Shown here: positions 41,150 to 49,902 of the stretch, piece after piece
Layout: each line of letters begins with the position of its first letter
Position numbering within the stretch: position 1 is the stretch's first letter
Source: JAVVHH01 sp965276815
Lineage (GTDB): Bacteria; Pseudomonadota; Alphaproteobacteria; Acetobacterales; Acetobacteraceae
Length of the DNA stretch: 64,000 bases
Assembly: GCA_965276815.1 (NCBI GenBank)
Contig: CBDIBE010000004.1
Location: forward strand, 124,001 to 188,000
Direction of reading: 5' to 3'
Notes under the pieces: model-generated
What the model was told of the DNA's origin: nothing
What the model saw: the letters and a program-made list of their open reading frames with translations, nothing else
Databases searched by the model: none
Program-made: the position numbers and the translations under genes

Positions 41150-41731
41150 ATGACCGCAATCGATAGTTTGCTGACCCGCGCCTCGGTCTCCGACCTTGGC
41201 GACCCGGCGCCGAACGAACGGGAGCTGGAGCTGATCCTGCAGGCCGGGCTGCGCGCGCCGGACCATGGCAAGCTGCGGCCGTGGCGCTTCGTGCTGATCC
41301 GCGGCGCCGCGCGCGTAAGCTGGGCGGAGACGATCGTCGGCGCCCTGCTCGCCCGCGAGCCCGACGCGCCGGAGGCTGCGATCCAGAAGCAGCGCAACCG
41401 GGCGCTGAACACGCCGCTGATCATTGCGCTGGGCGCGCGGCTGCGGCCGGGTCACAAAATCCCCGAGATCGAGCAGATGATGAGCGTCGGCGCGGCGACG
41501 ATGAACATGCTGAACGCGGCGCATGCGCTAGGCTACGGCGCGGTGTGGTTGACGGGCGCGAACTCGTATGATCCGCGCGTGGCCGAGGCGCTGGGGCTGG
41601 AGGCGACGGACAAGCTGGCCGGCTTCCTGTTCGTGGGCACGCCGAAATCGGCGCCCTTGCCGACCCGCCGCCCCGAGGTGGCCGAGCATGTGACGGAATG
41701 GGCGGGCCAGCCGGTTCGCGAGCCGGCCTGA
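41150..41731 (+). CDS. Nitroreductase family protein (YdjA type)
   Basis: 193 residues from ATG 41150; the frame open to 40874 is antisense to eipB. LRAPDHGKLRPWRFVLIRG is the FMN-binding N-terminal motif of the short YdjA/RutE-like nitroreductases, and GAATMNMLNAAHALGYGAVW is the conserved central helix. Such proteins bind FMN as dimers and reduce nitro compounds or quinones with NAD(P)H. It is divergent from eipB and ends before a small palindrome. Confidence 0.9.
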   Translation: MTAIDSLLTRASVSDLGDPAPNERELELILQAGLRAPDHGKLRPWRFVLIRGAARVSWAETIVGALLAREPDAPEAAIQKQRNRALNTPLIIALGARLRPGHKIPEIEQMMSVGAATMNMLNAAHALGYGAVWLTGANSYDPRVAEALGLEATDKLAGFLFVGTPKSAPLPTRRPEVAEHVTEWAGQPVREPA

Positions 41732-41741
41732 TGCTCGACTT

Positions 41742-41760
41742 CCTCTCCCAGGGCGAGAGG
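41742..41760. repeat. cctctccc...gagagg palindrome
   Basis: cctctccc / gcgagagg around agg, between the convergent nitroreductase and efflux lipoprotein genes. It is a short member of the same pattern seen at 6729 and 54310 and probably serves as a transcript end. Confidence 0.5.
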
Positions 41761-41769
41761 GCTCAAGAG

Positions 41770-43305
41770 CTACTTGGCTGGCCCGGTGTCGGGCATCGCG
41801 GTCTCCCAGCCGCCGCCCAGCGCCTTGTAGAGCGCGACTAGGTTGGTCGAGATCGTCGTCGTGCTGTCCGCCAGCTGCTGCTGGGCGGAAAGCAGCGTAC
41901 GTTGTGCGGTCAGCACTTCTAGGAAGTCGGACACGCCCTGCTTGAACCGGTCATTGGCCAGCGCCAGCGCGCGGCGGCTATCGGCGACCTGTGCCAGCAG
42001 CCGGTCGCGGCGGAGCTGCTCGGCGCGGTAGGCGATCAGCGCATTGTCCACGTCGTGGAAGGCCTGCAGCACGGTCTTCTGATAGTTGACCATGGCCTCT
42101 TGCTGGTCGTTTTGCCGCAGCTCGAGGGTCCGCCGCAGCCGGCCGCCCTCGAAGATCGGCACCGTCAGGCTCGGGCCTAGACTGTAGGTGCGCGCGTCCC
42201 AGTCGAACAGGTTCTTCAATTGGGTGGCCTGCAGGGCGAAGCTGCCGGACAGCGTGATCCGCGGATAGAAATCGGCCTGCGCCACCCCGATATTGGCCAC
42301 CGCCGCGTGCAGTTGCGCCTCGGCCTCGCGGACATCGGGCCGGCGCCGCGCCAGCTCGGACGGCAGCCCGATCGGCACCCGCGGCGGCACCGGCGGGACC
42401 GGCTTGCGCGGCTCCAGCTCCGATGCGAGCGCACCCGGCGGCGCGCCCAGCAGCAGGCTGATCGCGTTGATCGTCTGCTCCTCTTCCTGCTCGAGCTGCG
42501 GCAGGCCGGCGGCCGTCACCTCGGCCTGCGCGCGGGCGTTGGCCACGTCGAGATCGGTCGCCAAGCCGCCCTGCGCCCGTTCCGTAGTGAGCCGGGCGCT
42601 CTGCTGGGCGCTGGCCAGGTTGTCGCGGGTGATCCGCTCGGTTTCCTGGTAGCCGCGGAGCTGCACATAGTCGCGGGCGAGCTCGGCCAGGCTGGTCAGC
42701 AGCGTCTGCCGGCTCGCTTCCTGCGAGGCGTCCACCGAGGCATTGGCGCTCTCCACCTCGCGACGGACCCGGCCCCACAGGTCCAGCTCCCACGACGCGT
42801 CGAACCCGGTCTGGAAGAGGTCGAAGGCCGGGATGGCCGACCCCGAGGTCGCGCTCGAGGTCGGCAGCGCGCCCGAGGTCCCGCCGAGCCCGTTATTCTG
42901 CGTGTTGGGGTCGGTGCCGCCGCCGCCGCTGATCAGGCTGATGGCGCCCTGGTTGCTGAGCCTCTCGCGCGTGTAGCTCCCATTGCCGTTGATTTGCGGA
43001 AACTCGTCGGCGCGGGTGACGCCGGCCTGCGAGCGGGCTTCGGCGAGCCGCAGATTGGCCGCGCGCACATCGAGGTTGTTGGCCGCTACCCGGCGCTCGA
43101 GGCTGGTCAGCACCGGGTCGTCCAGTACGTTCCACCAATCGGGATCGATCGGCTCGGCGCTCGGCATGCTGAGCTTGGCGACTTTCTCCTTCGGCGGCGT
43201 CTCGCGGAACCAGGAGAGCGGGGACCATGGGCTCGGCGGCTCATAATTGGGCCCGACCGTGCAGCCGGCGAGCAAGACGAGTAAAATTAAGGGTCTAATC
43301 CCCAC
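41770..43305 (-). CDS. Outer-membrane efflux lipoprotein (NodT/TolC family)
   Basis: 511 residues from a GTG at 43305, preceded by AGGGAG; the frame is open further up but is antisense or upstream of metW. The signal peptide ends in a lipobox, LLAGC, then TVGPNYEPP, the standard NodT start. Two outer-membrane-factor repeats follow, with ANNLDVRAANLRLAEARSQ and RRPDVREAEAQLHAAVANIG as their helices. It forms the outer-membrane channel of RND-type efflux. No inner-membrane pump or adaptor gene is next to it. A Gly/Thr-rich insert (GGGGTDPNTQNNGLGG) marks a surface loop. Confidence 0.9.
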   Translation of the reverse strand: MGIRPLILLVLLAGCTVGPNYEPPSPWSPLSWFRETPPKEKVAKLSMPSAEPIDPDWWNVLDDPVLTSLERRVAANNLDVRAANLRLAEARSQAGVTRADEFPQINGNGSYTRERLSNQGAISLISGGGGTDPNTQNNGLGGTSGALPTSSATSGSAIPAFDLFQTGFDASWELDLWGRVRREVESANASVDASQEASRQTLLTSLAELARDYVQLRGYQETERITRDNLASAQQSARLTTERAQGGLATDLDVANARAQAEVTAAGLPQLEQEEEQTINAISLLLGAPPGALASELEPRKPVPPVPPRVPIGLPSELARRRPDVREAEAQLHAAVANIGVAQADFYPRITLSGSFALQATQLKNLFDWDARTYSLGPSLTVPIFEGGRLRRTLELRQNDQQEAMVNYQKTVLQAFHDVDNALIAYRAEQLRRDRLLAQVADSRRALALANDRFKQGVSDFLEVLTAQRTLLSAQQQLADSTTTISTNLVALYKALGGGWETAMPDTGPAK

Positions 43306-43346
43306 CGGCAGGCGCTCCCTTGGGAAGTCATGGCCGAGCACGCAGC

Positions 43347-43985
43347 TCAAGCCTGGGTCCGGCATAGCAAGAACAGCGCCTGCTCGCCGAAAATATTCGC
43401 CAGCGCCGGATACCGGCGCCAGGGCGCCCGGCGCCCGCCATCGTCTACCGCAAGCCAGCGCTCGACCGTGTAACCTTCCCGCGCGCACAGGTCGAAGAAA
43501 TCCTGAATCGTGCAGGGATGGATGTTCGGCGTCTCGTACCAAGGCCGGTCCCAGGTCGGCGTCATCGGCATGCGGCCAGATCCCACGAGCTGCCAGCGGA
43601 CCCGCCAATGGCCAAAATTCGGGAAGCTGACCAGCGCGCGCGTGCCGATCCGCAGCATCTGCCGCAACACCTCGCGCGGCCGCTCCACCGCCTGCAGCGT
43701 GCGCGACAGCACGACGTAATCAAACAGCCCATCGGGATAATGCGCCAAGTCGGTGTCCGCGTCCCCGTGCATGACCGGCAGGCCATGCGCGACCGAGCGG
43801 GTCACCTCGGCCATGTCGATCTCGATGCCGCGCGCATCGCAGCCGCGGGTTCGAAACAAATGTTCTATGAGCGTGCCGTCGCCGCTGCCGATATCGAGCA
43901 CGCGGGACTTCGGCGCGATCATCTCCGAGATGAGCTGCAGGTCGAGCCGCATGTTCTTGGCGAAGTATTGGACCGGCCGTTTCAA
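43347..43985 (-). CDS. metW: Methionine biosynthesis protein MetW
   Basis: A 212-residue SAM-dependent-methyltransferase fold. VLDIGSGDGTLIEHL is motif I, FDYVVLSRTLQAVERP is motif II/III, and YETPNIHPCTIQDFFDLC is the conserved MetW segment. MetW partners MetX and is needed for homoserine acetyl/succinyl transfer in several proteobacteria. It starts on the stop of metX (ATGA overlap), so the two are co-translated. Confidence 0.94.
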   Translation of the reverse strand: MKRPVQYFAKNMRLDLQLISEMIAPKSRVLDIGSGDGTLIEHLFRTRGCDARGIEIDMAEVTRSVAHGLPVMHGDADTDLAHYPDGLFDYVVLSRTLQAVERPREVLRQMLRIGTRALVSFPNFGHWRVRWQLVGSGRMPMTPTWDRPWYETPNIHPCTIQDFFDLCAREGYTVERWLAVDDGGRRAPWRRYPALANIFGEQALFLLCRTQA

Positions 43986-45133
43986 TTCAGGCCTGCATGC
44001 TCCGCACAGCCGGCGAGGAAGCCTGACAGCGTCCGGTGCAGGTCGGGCTCGTCGAGCAGGAAGGCGTCGTGCCCCTTGTCGCTGCTGATCTCGACGAAGC
44101 TCGCATTGGCGCCGGCGCGGTTGAGCGCGCGGGCGATAGCGCGGGACTGCGCGGTCGGGAACAGCCAGTCGCTGTCGAAGGAGACGACGCAGAACCGGGT
44201 CGGCGATCCGCGGAACGCCGCCGCCAGGTCCCCGTCATGGTCGGCCGCAAGGTCGAAGAGGTCCATCGCACGGGTGATGGTCAAATAGGAGTTGGCGTCG
44301 AAGCGGTTGACGAAGGTGCTGCCCTGGTGGCGCAGGTAGCTCTCCACCTCGAAGATGTCGCCGAACAGGGTGATCGCGCTGGGGTCGTCCTCGCGGTCGC
44401 TGCGGACCCGGCGGCCGAACTTGCGGGTGAGCGCCTGCTCGCTGAGATAGGTGATATGCGCGGCCATGCGGGCCACGGCGAGGCCGCGCGCCGGGATCTT
44501 GCCGGAGCGCCAATAGCCGCCGCCCGCCCAATCGGGATCGGCGTAGATCGCCTGCCGGCCGACCTCGTGGAAGGCGATGTTCTGCGCCGAATGGAACGCC
44601 GCGGTGGCGATCGGCACCGCGGCGAAGACCAGATCGGGGTAGCTCGCCGCCCATTCGAGCACCTGCATCCCGCCCATCGAGCCGCCGATGGCGGCGAACA
44701 GGCGCGGGATGCCGAGCCGCTCGATCAACAGGCGCTGGGCGTGCACCATGTCCTTGATCGTCACCGTGGGGAAATCGGTGCCCCACACCCCGCCGTCAGG
44801 CTTGAGGCTGCGCGGCCCGGTGCTGCCCATACAGCCGCCGAGCACGTTGGCGCAAATCACGAAGAACCGGTCGGTGTCGACGGGACGGCCGGGGCCGACG
44901 ACGTGGTGCCACCATCCGGGCTTGCCGGTCATCGGCTGCGGCTCGGCCACATATTGATCGCCAGTCAGCGCGTGGCAAACCAGCACGGCGTTGCTCCGCT
45001 CCGCATTCAGCGTGCCGTAGGTCTGGTAAGCCACGTGCAACTCGGGCAGCACGGTGCCGCATTCCAGGCTGAAGCCGCCGGTGAAGACGGCCGATTGATG
45101 CCGGAGGGCTGGGCTGGGCTCGGGGTGGTCCAT
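43982..45133 (-). CDS. metX: Homoserine O-acetyltransferase
   Basis: 383 residues from ATG 45133. An alpha/beta-hydrolase with the nucleophile S152 in GGSMGGMQ; the acid is in FDSDWLFP and the His in SDKGHDAFL near the C-terminus. LVCHALTGDQY and WGTDFPTVTIKDMV are typical of MetX. It activates homoserine for methionine synthesis using acetyl-CoA (some relatives use succinyl-CoA). It precedes metW and is divergent from the chorismate mutase operon. Confidence 0.94.
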   Translation of the reverse strand: MDHPEPSPALRHQSAVFTGGFSLECGTVLPELHVAYQTYGTLNAERSNAVLVCHALTGDQYVAEPQPMTGKPGWWHHVVGPGRPVDTDRFFVICANVLGGCMGSTGPRSLKPDGGVWGTDFPTVTIKDMVHAQRLLIERLGIPRLFAAIGGSMGGMQVLEWAASYPDLVFAAVPIATAAFHSAQNIAFHEVGRQAIYADPDWAGGGYWRSGKIPARGLAVARMAAHITYLSEQALTRKFGRRVRSDREDDPSAITLFGDIFEVESYLRHQGSTFVNRFDANSYLTITRAMDLFDLAADHDGDLAAAFRGSPTRFCVVSFDSDWLFPTAQSRAIARALNRAGANASFVEISSDKGHDAFLLDEPDLHRTLSGFLAGCAEHAGLN

Positions 45134-45167
45134 AGAGCCTTGCACATAGGCCCGGCTCCTAATGGGG

Positions 45168-45197
45168 GCAACCGCGCTAAGATCGCAGCGGGGTTGC
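45168..45197 (-). promoter_or_regulatory. Possible leader hairpin upstream of metX
   Basis: In the metX 5' region, gcaacc (45168-45173) pairs with ggttgc (45192-45197), with an inner cgct/agcg stem. Alphaproteobacterial metX genes often carry SAM-responsive leaders, but the conserved SAM-II core is not recognisable to me, so this is only a candidate structure. Confidence 0.25.
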
Positions 45198-45252
45198 ACC
45201 CGGATCGGTATCCTCTATCACTGGCTCCTTTCCCGGCTAGAATGACTGGACG

Positions 45253-46125
45253 ATGTCCACGCAATCCATCCAAACTGCTTCGCTTGCGCCCGATTTGGCT
45301 GCGCTCCGCGCGGAGATCGACCGCGTGGACGACGCGCTGCACGACCTGCTGATGCAGCGGGCCGAGGTTGTGGCGCAGGTGGGCGCGCTGCACGCCAAGG
45401 GCATCGTCCCGCTGCGGCCGGGCCGCGAAGCCTCCATCATCCGGCGCCTGTTGGCCCGGCATGATGGCGGCCTGCCAGCGTCGACGGTCGTGCGTATCTG
45501 GCGGGAATTGCTGGCGGGGACCACGGCGCAGCAGCGGCCGCTGCTGATCACGGTGTGCGAGCGCGAGGGCGGCCCCAGCCTGCTCGCGCTCGCGCGCGAG
45601 CATTTCGGCGCGCTGACGCCGATGAGCGCGCGCCGCTCGCCGGCCCAGGCGATCCGCGACCTGAGCAGTGGTGCTGCGACCGCGGCGGTGCTGCCGCTGC
45701 CGGCGGACGACGATCCGCCCGGCGCCGCGTGGTGGACCGCGCTGCTGCACGAGGACGATCCGCGCATCCATATCGTCGCCCGCCTGCCGTTCTGGGCGCC
45801 GCGGCCGGAGGGCGCGCCGCACGTCCAGGCGCTGGTCGTGACCGCCGCGCCCCCAGACCCGTCCGGGCGCGACCGGTCGATGCTGGGCCTGGAGGTCCCG
45901 ATCGAGAGCAGCCGCGCGCGCCTCGCCGCCGCGCTCGCCGCCGCCGGCCTGCCCGCCGACCCGCTGATCCTGCGGCGGGATCAAGCCGCCTCCGTCGCAT
46001 GTGCGCTGGCCGACGTTGCCGGGTTCATCGAACCGGGCGACCCGCGATTGCAGTCGCTGCAGGCAGTGCTGCGGCCGCCGGTGCTGCTCGGCGCGTACGC
46101 CATACCCACAGGAGAGCTGGCATGA
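45253..46125 (+). CDS. Chorismate mutase (AroQ type) with C-terminal extension
   Basis: 290 residues. The N-terminal 90 residues are an AroQ chorismate mutase: LAALRAEIDRVDDALHDLLMQRAEVV followed by KGIVPLRPGREASIIRRLL with the active-site Arg, Lys and Glu positions. The remaining 200 residues resemble the periplasmic-binding-like fold of prephenate dehydratases, but the TRF catalytic motif is not evident, so this part is probably non-catalytic. It begins a coupled block with hisC and tyrA, supplying prephenate for tyrosine and phenylalanine synthesis. Confidence 0.85.
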   Translation: MSTQSIQTASLAPDLAALRAEIDRVDDALHDLLMQRAEVVAQVGALHAKGIVPLRPGREASIIRRLLARHDGGLPASTVVRIWRELLAGTTAQQRPLLITVCEREGGPSLLALAREHFGALTPMSARRSPAQAIRDLSSGAATAAVLPLPADDDPPGAAWWTALLHEDDPRIHIVARLPFWAPRPEGAPHVQALVVTAAPPDPSGRDRSMLGLEVPIESSRARLAAALAAAGLPADPLILRRDQAASVACALADVAGFIEPGDPRLQSLQAVLRPPVLLGAYAIPTGELA

Positions 46126-47225
46126 GCCCACGTCCGCGGAACGGTATCCTCGATATCGCCGCCTATGTGGGCGGCGAGAGCAAGGTCGCCGGCCAGAACC
46201 GCACGGTGAAGCTCTCCTCCAACGAGGGCGCCTTCGGCACCCCGCCGGGCGCGCAGGCGGCCTGGGCCGCGACCGCCGCGGAAGCGTTTCGCTACCCGGA
46301 TGGGGGCGCGGCCGACCTACGCCAGGCAATCGGTAACCGGTTCGGGCTCGATCCCGCGCGCATCGTCTGCGGCGCCGGGTCGGACGAGCTGATCTACTTG
46401 CTGACCTCGTGCTATGGCGGGGCCGGCACCGAGCTGCTGATGACCGAATACGGGTTCAGCATCTATGAGATCGCCGGCAAGTTCGCCGGTTGCCGGATCG
46501 TCAAGGCGCGCGAGCGCGCCATGACCGCCGACGTGGACACGCTGCTCGCCGCAGTCTCGCCGGCGACCCGCATGGTGTTCCTGGCCAACCCCAACAACCC
46601 GACCGGGACGCTGCTCCCGCAATCGGAGGTCGAGCGGCTGCGCGCCGCCCTGCCGGCGGACGTGCTGCTGGTCCTCGACGCGGCGTATGCCGAGTATGTC
46701 GACGCGCCGGGCTACGATCCCGGCATCAAGCTGGTCGATGCCGGCGACAATACCGTGATGACCCGCACGTTCAGCAAGGTGTTCGGCCTCGGCGGCGCGC
46801 GGGTCGGCTGGTGCTACGCGCCCGAAGCGGTGATCGATGTGATGAACCGGGTGCGCAGCCCGTTCAACGTCAACCTGGCGGCCCAGGCGGCGGCGATCGC
46901 CGCTCTCACGGAACCCGGCTGGGTCGAGAAGGGGCGCGAGCACAACACGCAATACCGCGCGTGGCTCACCGACGCGCTGCGTAAGCTAGGGCTCGACGTC
47001 CCGGCCAGCGCCGGCAATTTCATCCTCGCCGGCTTCGGCACGCCCTCCCGCGCCGCCGCCGCCGATGCGGCGCTGAAGGCGCGCGGCATCATCGTGCGCA
47101 TGCTCACGGCTTATGGGCTCGGCGAGTATTTGCGCATCACCGTGGGCACCGCGGACGAGTGCGCTCTGGTCGCCGAGGCGCTCGCCGCGTTCGTGGGACG
47201 GCAAGTTGAGGCAGCGCATGCCTGA
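46122..47225 (+). CDS. hisC: Histidinol-phosphate / aromatic aminotransferase
   Basis: A 367-residue fold-type I PLP enzyme. Substrate side: KLSSNEGAFGTPP; PLP-Asp region VLLVLDAAYAEY; PLP Lys K219 in TRTFSKVFGLGGARVGW; Arg near the end (LRITVGT). Its placement between chorismate mutase and tyrA suggests that in this organism it mainly acts on prephenate or aromatic keto acids, as HisC paralogues do. ATGA overlap with the mutase and an 8-base overlap with tyrA. Confidence 0.93.
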   Translation: MSPRPRNGILDIAAYVGGESKVAGQNRTVKLSSNEGAFGTPPGAQAAWAATAAEAFRYPDGGAADLRQAIGNRFGLDPARIVCGAGSDELIYLLTSCYGGAGTELLMTEYGFSIYEIAGKFAGCRIVKARERAMTADVDTLLAAVSPATRMVFLANPNNPTGTLLPQSEVERLRAALPADVLLVLDAAYAEYVDAPGYDPGIKLVDAGDNTVMTRTFSKVFGLGGARVGWCYAPEAVIDVMNRVRSPFNVNLAAQAAAIAALTEPGWVEKGREHNTQYRAWLTDALRKLGLDVPASAGNFILAGFGTPSRAAAADAALKARGIIVRMLTAYGLGEYLRITVGTADECALVAEALAAFVGRQVEAAHA

Positions 47226-48132
47226 ACCGCTGTTTCGGCGGCTGACGATCGTCGGCATCGGCCTGGTCGGCAGTTCCATCACCCGCTCCGCCATGGAGCT
47301 TCGCACGCTCGCCGCCGAGGTGGTGGCGCACGACAGCGATCCGCACGCGCTCGAGCGGGCGAGGACGCTCGGCATCGCCGACCGGTTCGAACCCGACATC
47401 GCCGACGCCGTGCGCGGGGCGGATTGCGTGATCCTGTGCGCACCGGTGGGCGCCTATGCCGAGATCGCGGCAGAGATCGCCCCGCACCTGACGCCCGGCG
47501 CGGTCCTGAGCGATGTCGGCAGCACCAAGGTCTCGGTGATCCGCGACGTGGGGCCGCTCGTGCCGGAGGGGGTGCATTTCGTCCCGGCGCATCCGCTGGC
47601 CGGCACCGAGTATTCCGGGCCGGATGCCGGCTTCTCCGCGCTCTTCCACGGCCGCTGGTGCGTGCTGGCCCCACCCCCCGACACCGACGCCGACGCGGTC
47701 GAGCGCATGGCCGAGTTCTGGCGCCGCTGCGGCAGCATGGTCGAGGTGATGGAGGCCGGGCATCACGACCGGGTCGTCGCCATCGTCAGCCACCTGCCGC
47801 ATCTGATCGCCTTCACCATCTGCGGCACCGCCGACGACCTGGCGACCGAGGCGGAGCGCTCCAACAAGGACGTCGCCAGCCGGTCCGAAGTGCTGAAATT
47901 CGCCGCCTCCGGCTTCCGCGACTTCACCCGCATCGCCGCCAGCGACCCGGTGATGTGGCGCGACGTCTTCCTCAACAATCGCGAAGCGCTGCTGGAGATG
48001 CTGGCGCGCTTCACCGAGGACGCGCAGGCGATGGGCCGCGCGGTGCGCTGGGGTGACGCCGCCTATATCGAGGACCGGATCAAGCGCGGCCGCATCATCC
48101 GCCGCGGGCTGATCGAGTTGCACCAGGAATGA
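47218..48132 (+). CDS. tyrA: Prephenate/arogenate dehydrogenase
   Basis: 304 residues from ATG 47218. The NAD(P)-binding motif is VGIGLVGSS (12-20), and the catalytic and substrate residues lie in HPLAGTEYSGPDAG and ASRSEVLKFAASGFRDFTRIAASDP. It oxidatively decarboxylates prephenate or arogenate towards tyrosine. It overlaps hisC and the DUF1684 gene, so the four genes are one translational chain. No ACT domain is attached. Confidence 0.94.
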   Translation: MPEPLFRRLTIVGIGLVGSSITRSAMELRTLAAEVVAHDSDPHALERARTLGIADRFEPDIADAVRGADCVILCAPVGAYAEIAAEIAPHLTPGAVLSDVGSTKVSVIRDVGPLVPEGVHFVPAHPLAGTEYSGPDAGFSALFHGRWCVLAPPPDTDADAVERMAEFWRRCGSMVEVMEAGHHDRVVAIVSHLPHLIAFTICGTADDLATEAERSNKDVASRSEVLKFAASGFRDFTRIAASDPVMWRDVFLNNREALLEMLARFTEDAQAMGRAVRWGDAAYIEDRIKRGRIIRRGLIELHQE

Positions 48133-48758
48133 GTCTGCAGGCGCTATGGGACTGGCGCCGCCGGGTCACGGCGATGTACGCCGCGATTCGGGCGGAGCCG
48201 GACCCGGAGGCGGCCTGGCTGCTCTGGCGGCGAACGCGGGATGCGCTCTACCGCGAGCATCCGCAGACGCCGCTCGATCCCGACCGGCTGGAGCACTTCG
48301 ACGCCCTGCCGTTCTTCGGCTACGACCCGGCCCTTCGCTTCGCCGTCGCGCTCGCGCCGGCCCATGGCGAGGAGGAGCGGTTTGGCGCCGGCGCGGACGG
48401 CGAACTTCGTCTGCTGCCGTTCGCGGTGACGCAAGGATTGGCTGCGGCGCTCGGCGGCGAACTGACGCTCTATTGGATGCAGGGCTATTGCGGCGGCGTA
48501 TTCCTGCCCTTCGCCGACGCGACCAGCGGGCGCGAGACCTATGGCGGCGGCCGCTATCTGCTCGACACGATCAAGAGCGCCGACCTCGGCGAGACGCCGG
48601 ACGGGCGCGCGGTGCTGGACTTCAACTTCGCCTACAACCCGTCATGCGCCTACTCCCCGCGCTGGACCTGCCCACTCGCCCCCCGCGCCAACCGCCTGCC
48701 GCATCCGGTGCGAGCCGGGGAGTTGACGCCTGCGGCTTCCATTGGCGAAACCGCCTAG
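48129..48758 (+). CDS. DUF1684 family protein
   Basis: 209 residues. The C-terminal half carries the family signature: TSGRETYGGGRYLLDTIKSADLG, then LDFNFAYNPSCAYSPRWTCPL with conserved Cys, and APRANRLPHPVRAGE. DUF1684 proteins are of unknown function and common in bacteria. It is the last gene of the aromatic block (ATGA overlap with tyrA). Its TAG stop lies inside the left arm of a palindromic element, which may have set the end of the protein. Confidence 0.88.
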   Translation: MSLQALWDWRRRVTAMYAAIRAEPDPEAAWLLWRRTRDALYREHPQTPLDPDRLEHFDALPFFGYDPALRFAVALAPAHGEEERFGAGADGELRLLPFAVTQGLAAALGGELTLYWMQGYCGGVFLPFADATSGRETYGGGRYLLDTIKSADLGETPDGRAVLDFNFAYNPSCAYSPRWTCPLAPRANRLPHPVRAGELTPAASIGETA

Positions 48759-48808
48759 TGTCCCGAATCTGAAGTCCGGTGGACTTCAGCTTCATCGTGG
48801 GACACTAG
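48755..48808. repeat. Nested palindrome with ctagtgtccc ends
   Basis: Perfect ends ctagtgtccc (48755-48764) and gggacactag (48799-48808) enclose a second perfect stem, tgaagtcc/ggacttca with loop ggt. It contains the stop codon of the DUF1684 gene. This is a compact mobile-type palindrome or terminator. Confidence 0.75.
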
Positions 48809-48819
48809 AAAATCAAAGG

Positions 48820-48876
48820 TTTAGTGGCCTGCTTATCCCAGAAATTCGCTGGCGAATTTCTGGGGCAGGACACTAG
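48820..48876. repeat. Second nested palindrome of the same design
   Basis: Imperfect ends (tttagtggcctgc / gcaggacactag) enclose perfect 12-base arms cccagaaattcg (48837-48848) and cgaatttctggg (48853-48864) around ctgg. It shares the actag-type ends with the element 12 bases upstream. Confidence 0.7.
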
Positions 48877-48880
48877 GGTC

Positions 48881-49048
48881 GACTTCAAGTTTTGCTCCTT
48901 TCCGGAGCAGGGCAACAATCTATTCGTCGATTTGTCCCTCTGGATATCCACGCTTTCGAAGCTTCTGCCGTGCAATCCTTCGATATGCCGCTTCTGCAGT
49001 TTAAACGATCAAAGCATCCTCGATCCACGGCGTTTTCTGGTCCGGCAT
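48881..49048 (-). pseudogene. Decayed small gene with two in-frame stops
   Basis: Read on the minus strand from ATG 49048, one continuous frame gives MPDQKTPWIEDALIV, stop, TAEAAYRRIARQKLRKRGYP and EGQIDE, stop, IVALLRKGAKLEVD, then enters the palindrome. The protein-like, helical and basic text on both sides of each stop argues for a degraded coding sequence. No family is recognised. The remaining part of this stretch, up to the aldolase stop, shows no gene. Confidence 0.4.
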
Positions 49049-49057
49049 GATTCCCAC

Positions 49058-49825
49058 TCAGCTCGCGTAATCCGGCTCTTCCTTGTCGAGGATCCGCCGC
49101 CAGGCGTTGAGGTGCAGGCGCGCATCCAGCTTCTCGCCCCAGGCCCCGGTCCAGTGGCGGCGGCCGGCCTCCGGCAGCGCCCGGAGCGGCCGGCCGGTGT
49201 TCATGGCCAGCATCTGGTACATGCAGGTCCGCTCGGCGATATACAGTTCGTCGAACGCGTCGGCGACGGTCGGCCCGGCGACGGTCACCCCATGCCCGCC
49301 CATCACCAGCACGCTCGCGCCATCCATCGCCTCGGCCAGCCGGTCGCCCTCGGAAATGTCGTGCGCCGGACCCTCGGCGCCTTGGTCAATCCGGACCCGA
49401 TCGTTCAGCAGCAGGTTGTTGTGGTGCGCCAAGGCGAATTCCGGCTCGGCCAGCAGTGACAGCGCCGTCAGATAGGGCGGATGCACATGCAGCACGCACG
49501 CGGCCGACGGGTGGCGCAAATGGATGCGGGTGTGGATGGCGAACGCGACCAGGCGCAGCTCGCCGTCGCCTCGCAGGACCCGGCCGTCGAGATCGCAGAC
49601 GATCAGGCTGCTCGCCGCGATCTCCTGGAACAGCAGGCCGCGCGGGTTGATCAAGAATCGCGGCTTCTCGCCTTCCGGCGCCGGCAACATCAGCGAGTTG
49701 TGGTTGCCGATCTGCTCGTTCCAGCCGAGCCGGGCGCTGACCCGGAACACCGCCGCCATGTCGCAGCGCAGACCCCATTCGAGGGCGGCGTAATCGGTTT
49801 CGAGCGGCAGCGGATGATCGGGCAT
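49058..49825 (-). CDS. Class II aldolase/adducin-domain protein
   Basis: 255 residues from ATG 49825. Zinc-ligand His candidates are in CVLHVHPPYLTAL and a third in LVMGGHGVTVAG, as in fuculose-phosphate aldolases. GNHNSLMLP and FLINPRGLLFQEI are the usual phosphate-side segments. Family members cleave phosphorylated sugars or act as decarboxylases and epimerases; this subtype (long N-terminus, DDE-poor) is usually listed only as class II aldolase. It is divergent from the peptide importer, 77 bases apart. Confidence 0.87.
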   Translation of the reverse strand: MPDHPLPLETDYAALEWGLRCDMAAVFRVSARLGWNEQIGNHNSLMLPAPEGEKPRFLINPRGLLFQEIAASSLIVCDLDGRVLRGDGELRLVAFAIHTRIHLRHPSAACVLHVHPPYLTALSLLAEPEFALAHHNNLLLNDRVRIDQGAEGPAHDISEGDRLAEAMDGASVLVMGGHGVTVAGPTVADAFDELYIAERTCMYQMLAMNTGRPLRALPEAGRRHWTGAWGEKLDARLHLNAWRRILDKEEPDYAS

Positions 49826-49902
49826 GGCCAAGCAAAGCTTAATCGCTTGACGCTTTGCAAGCCCTGCCGTGACACTCGGCCGATCGGCGGTGGGGGCGAG
49901 GG

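Noticed and set aside
45134..45252. SAM-II riboswitch upstream of metX
   Set aside because: A hairpin exists, but the conserved SAM-II core sequence is not recognisable, so no riboswitch is called.
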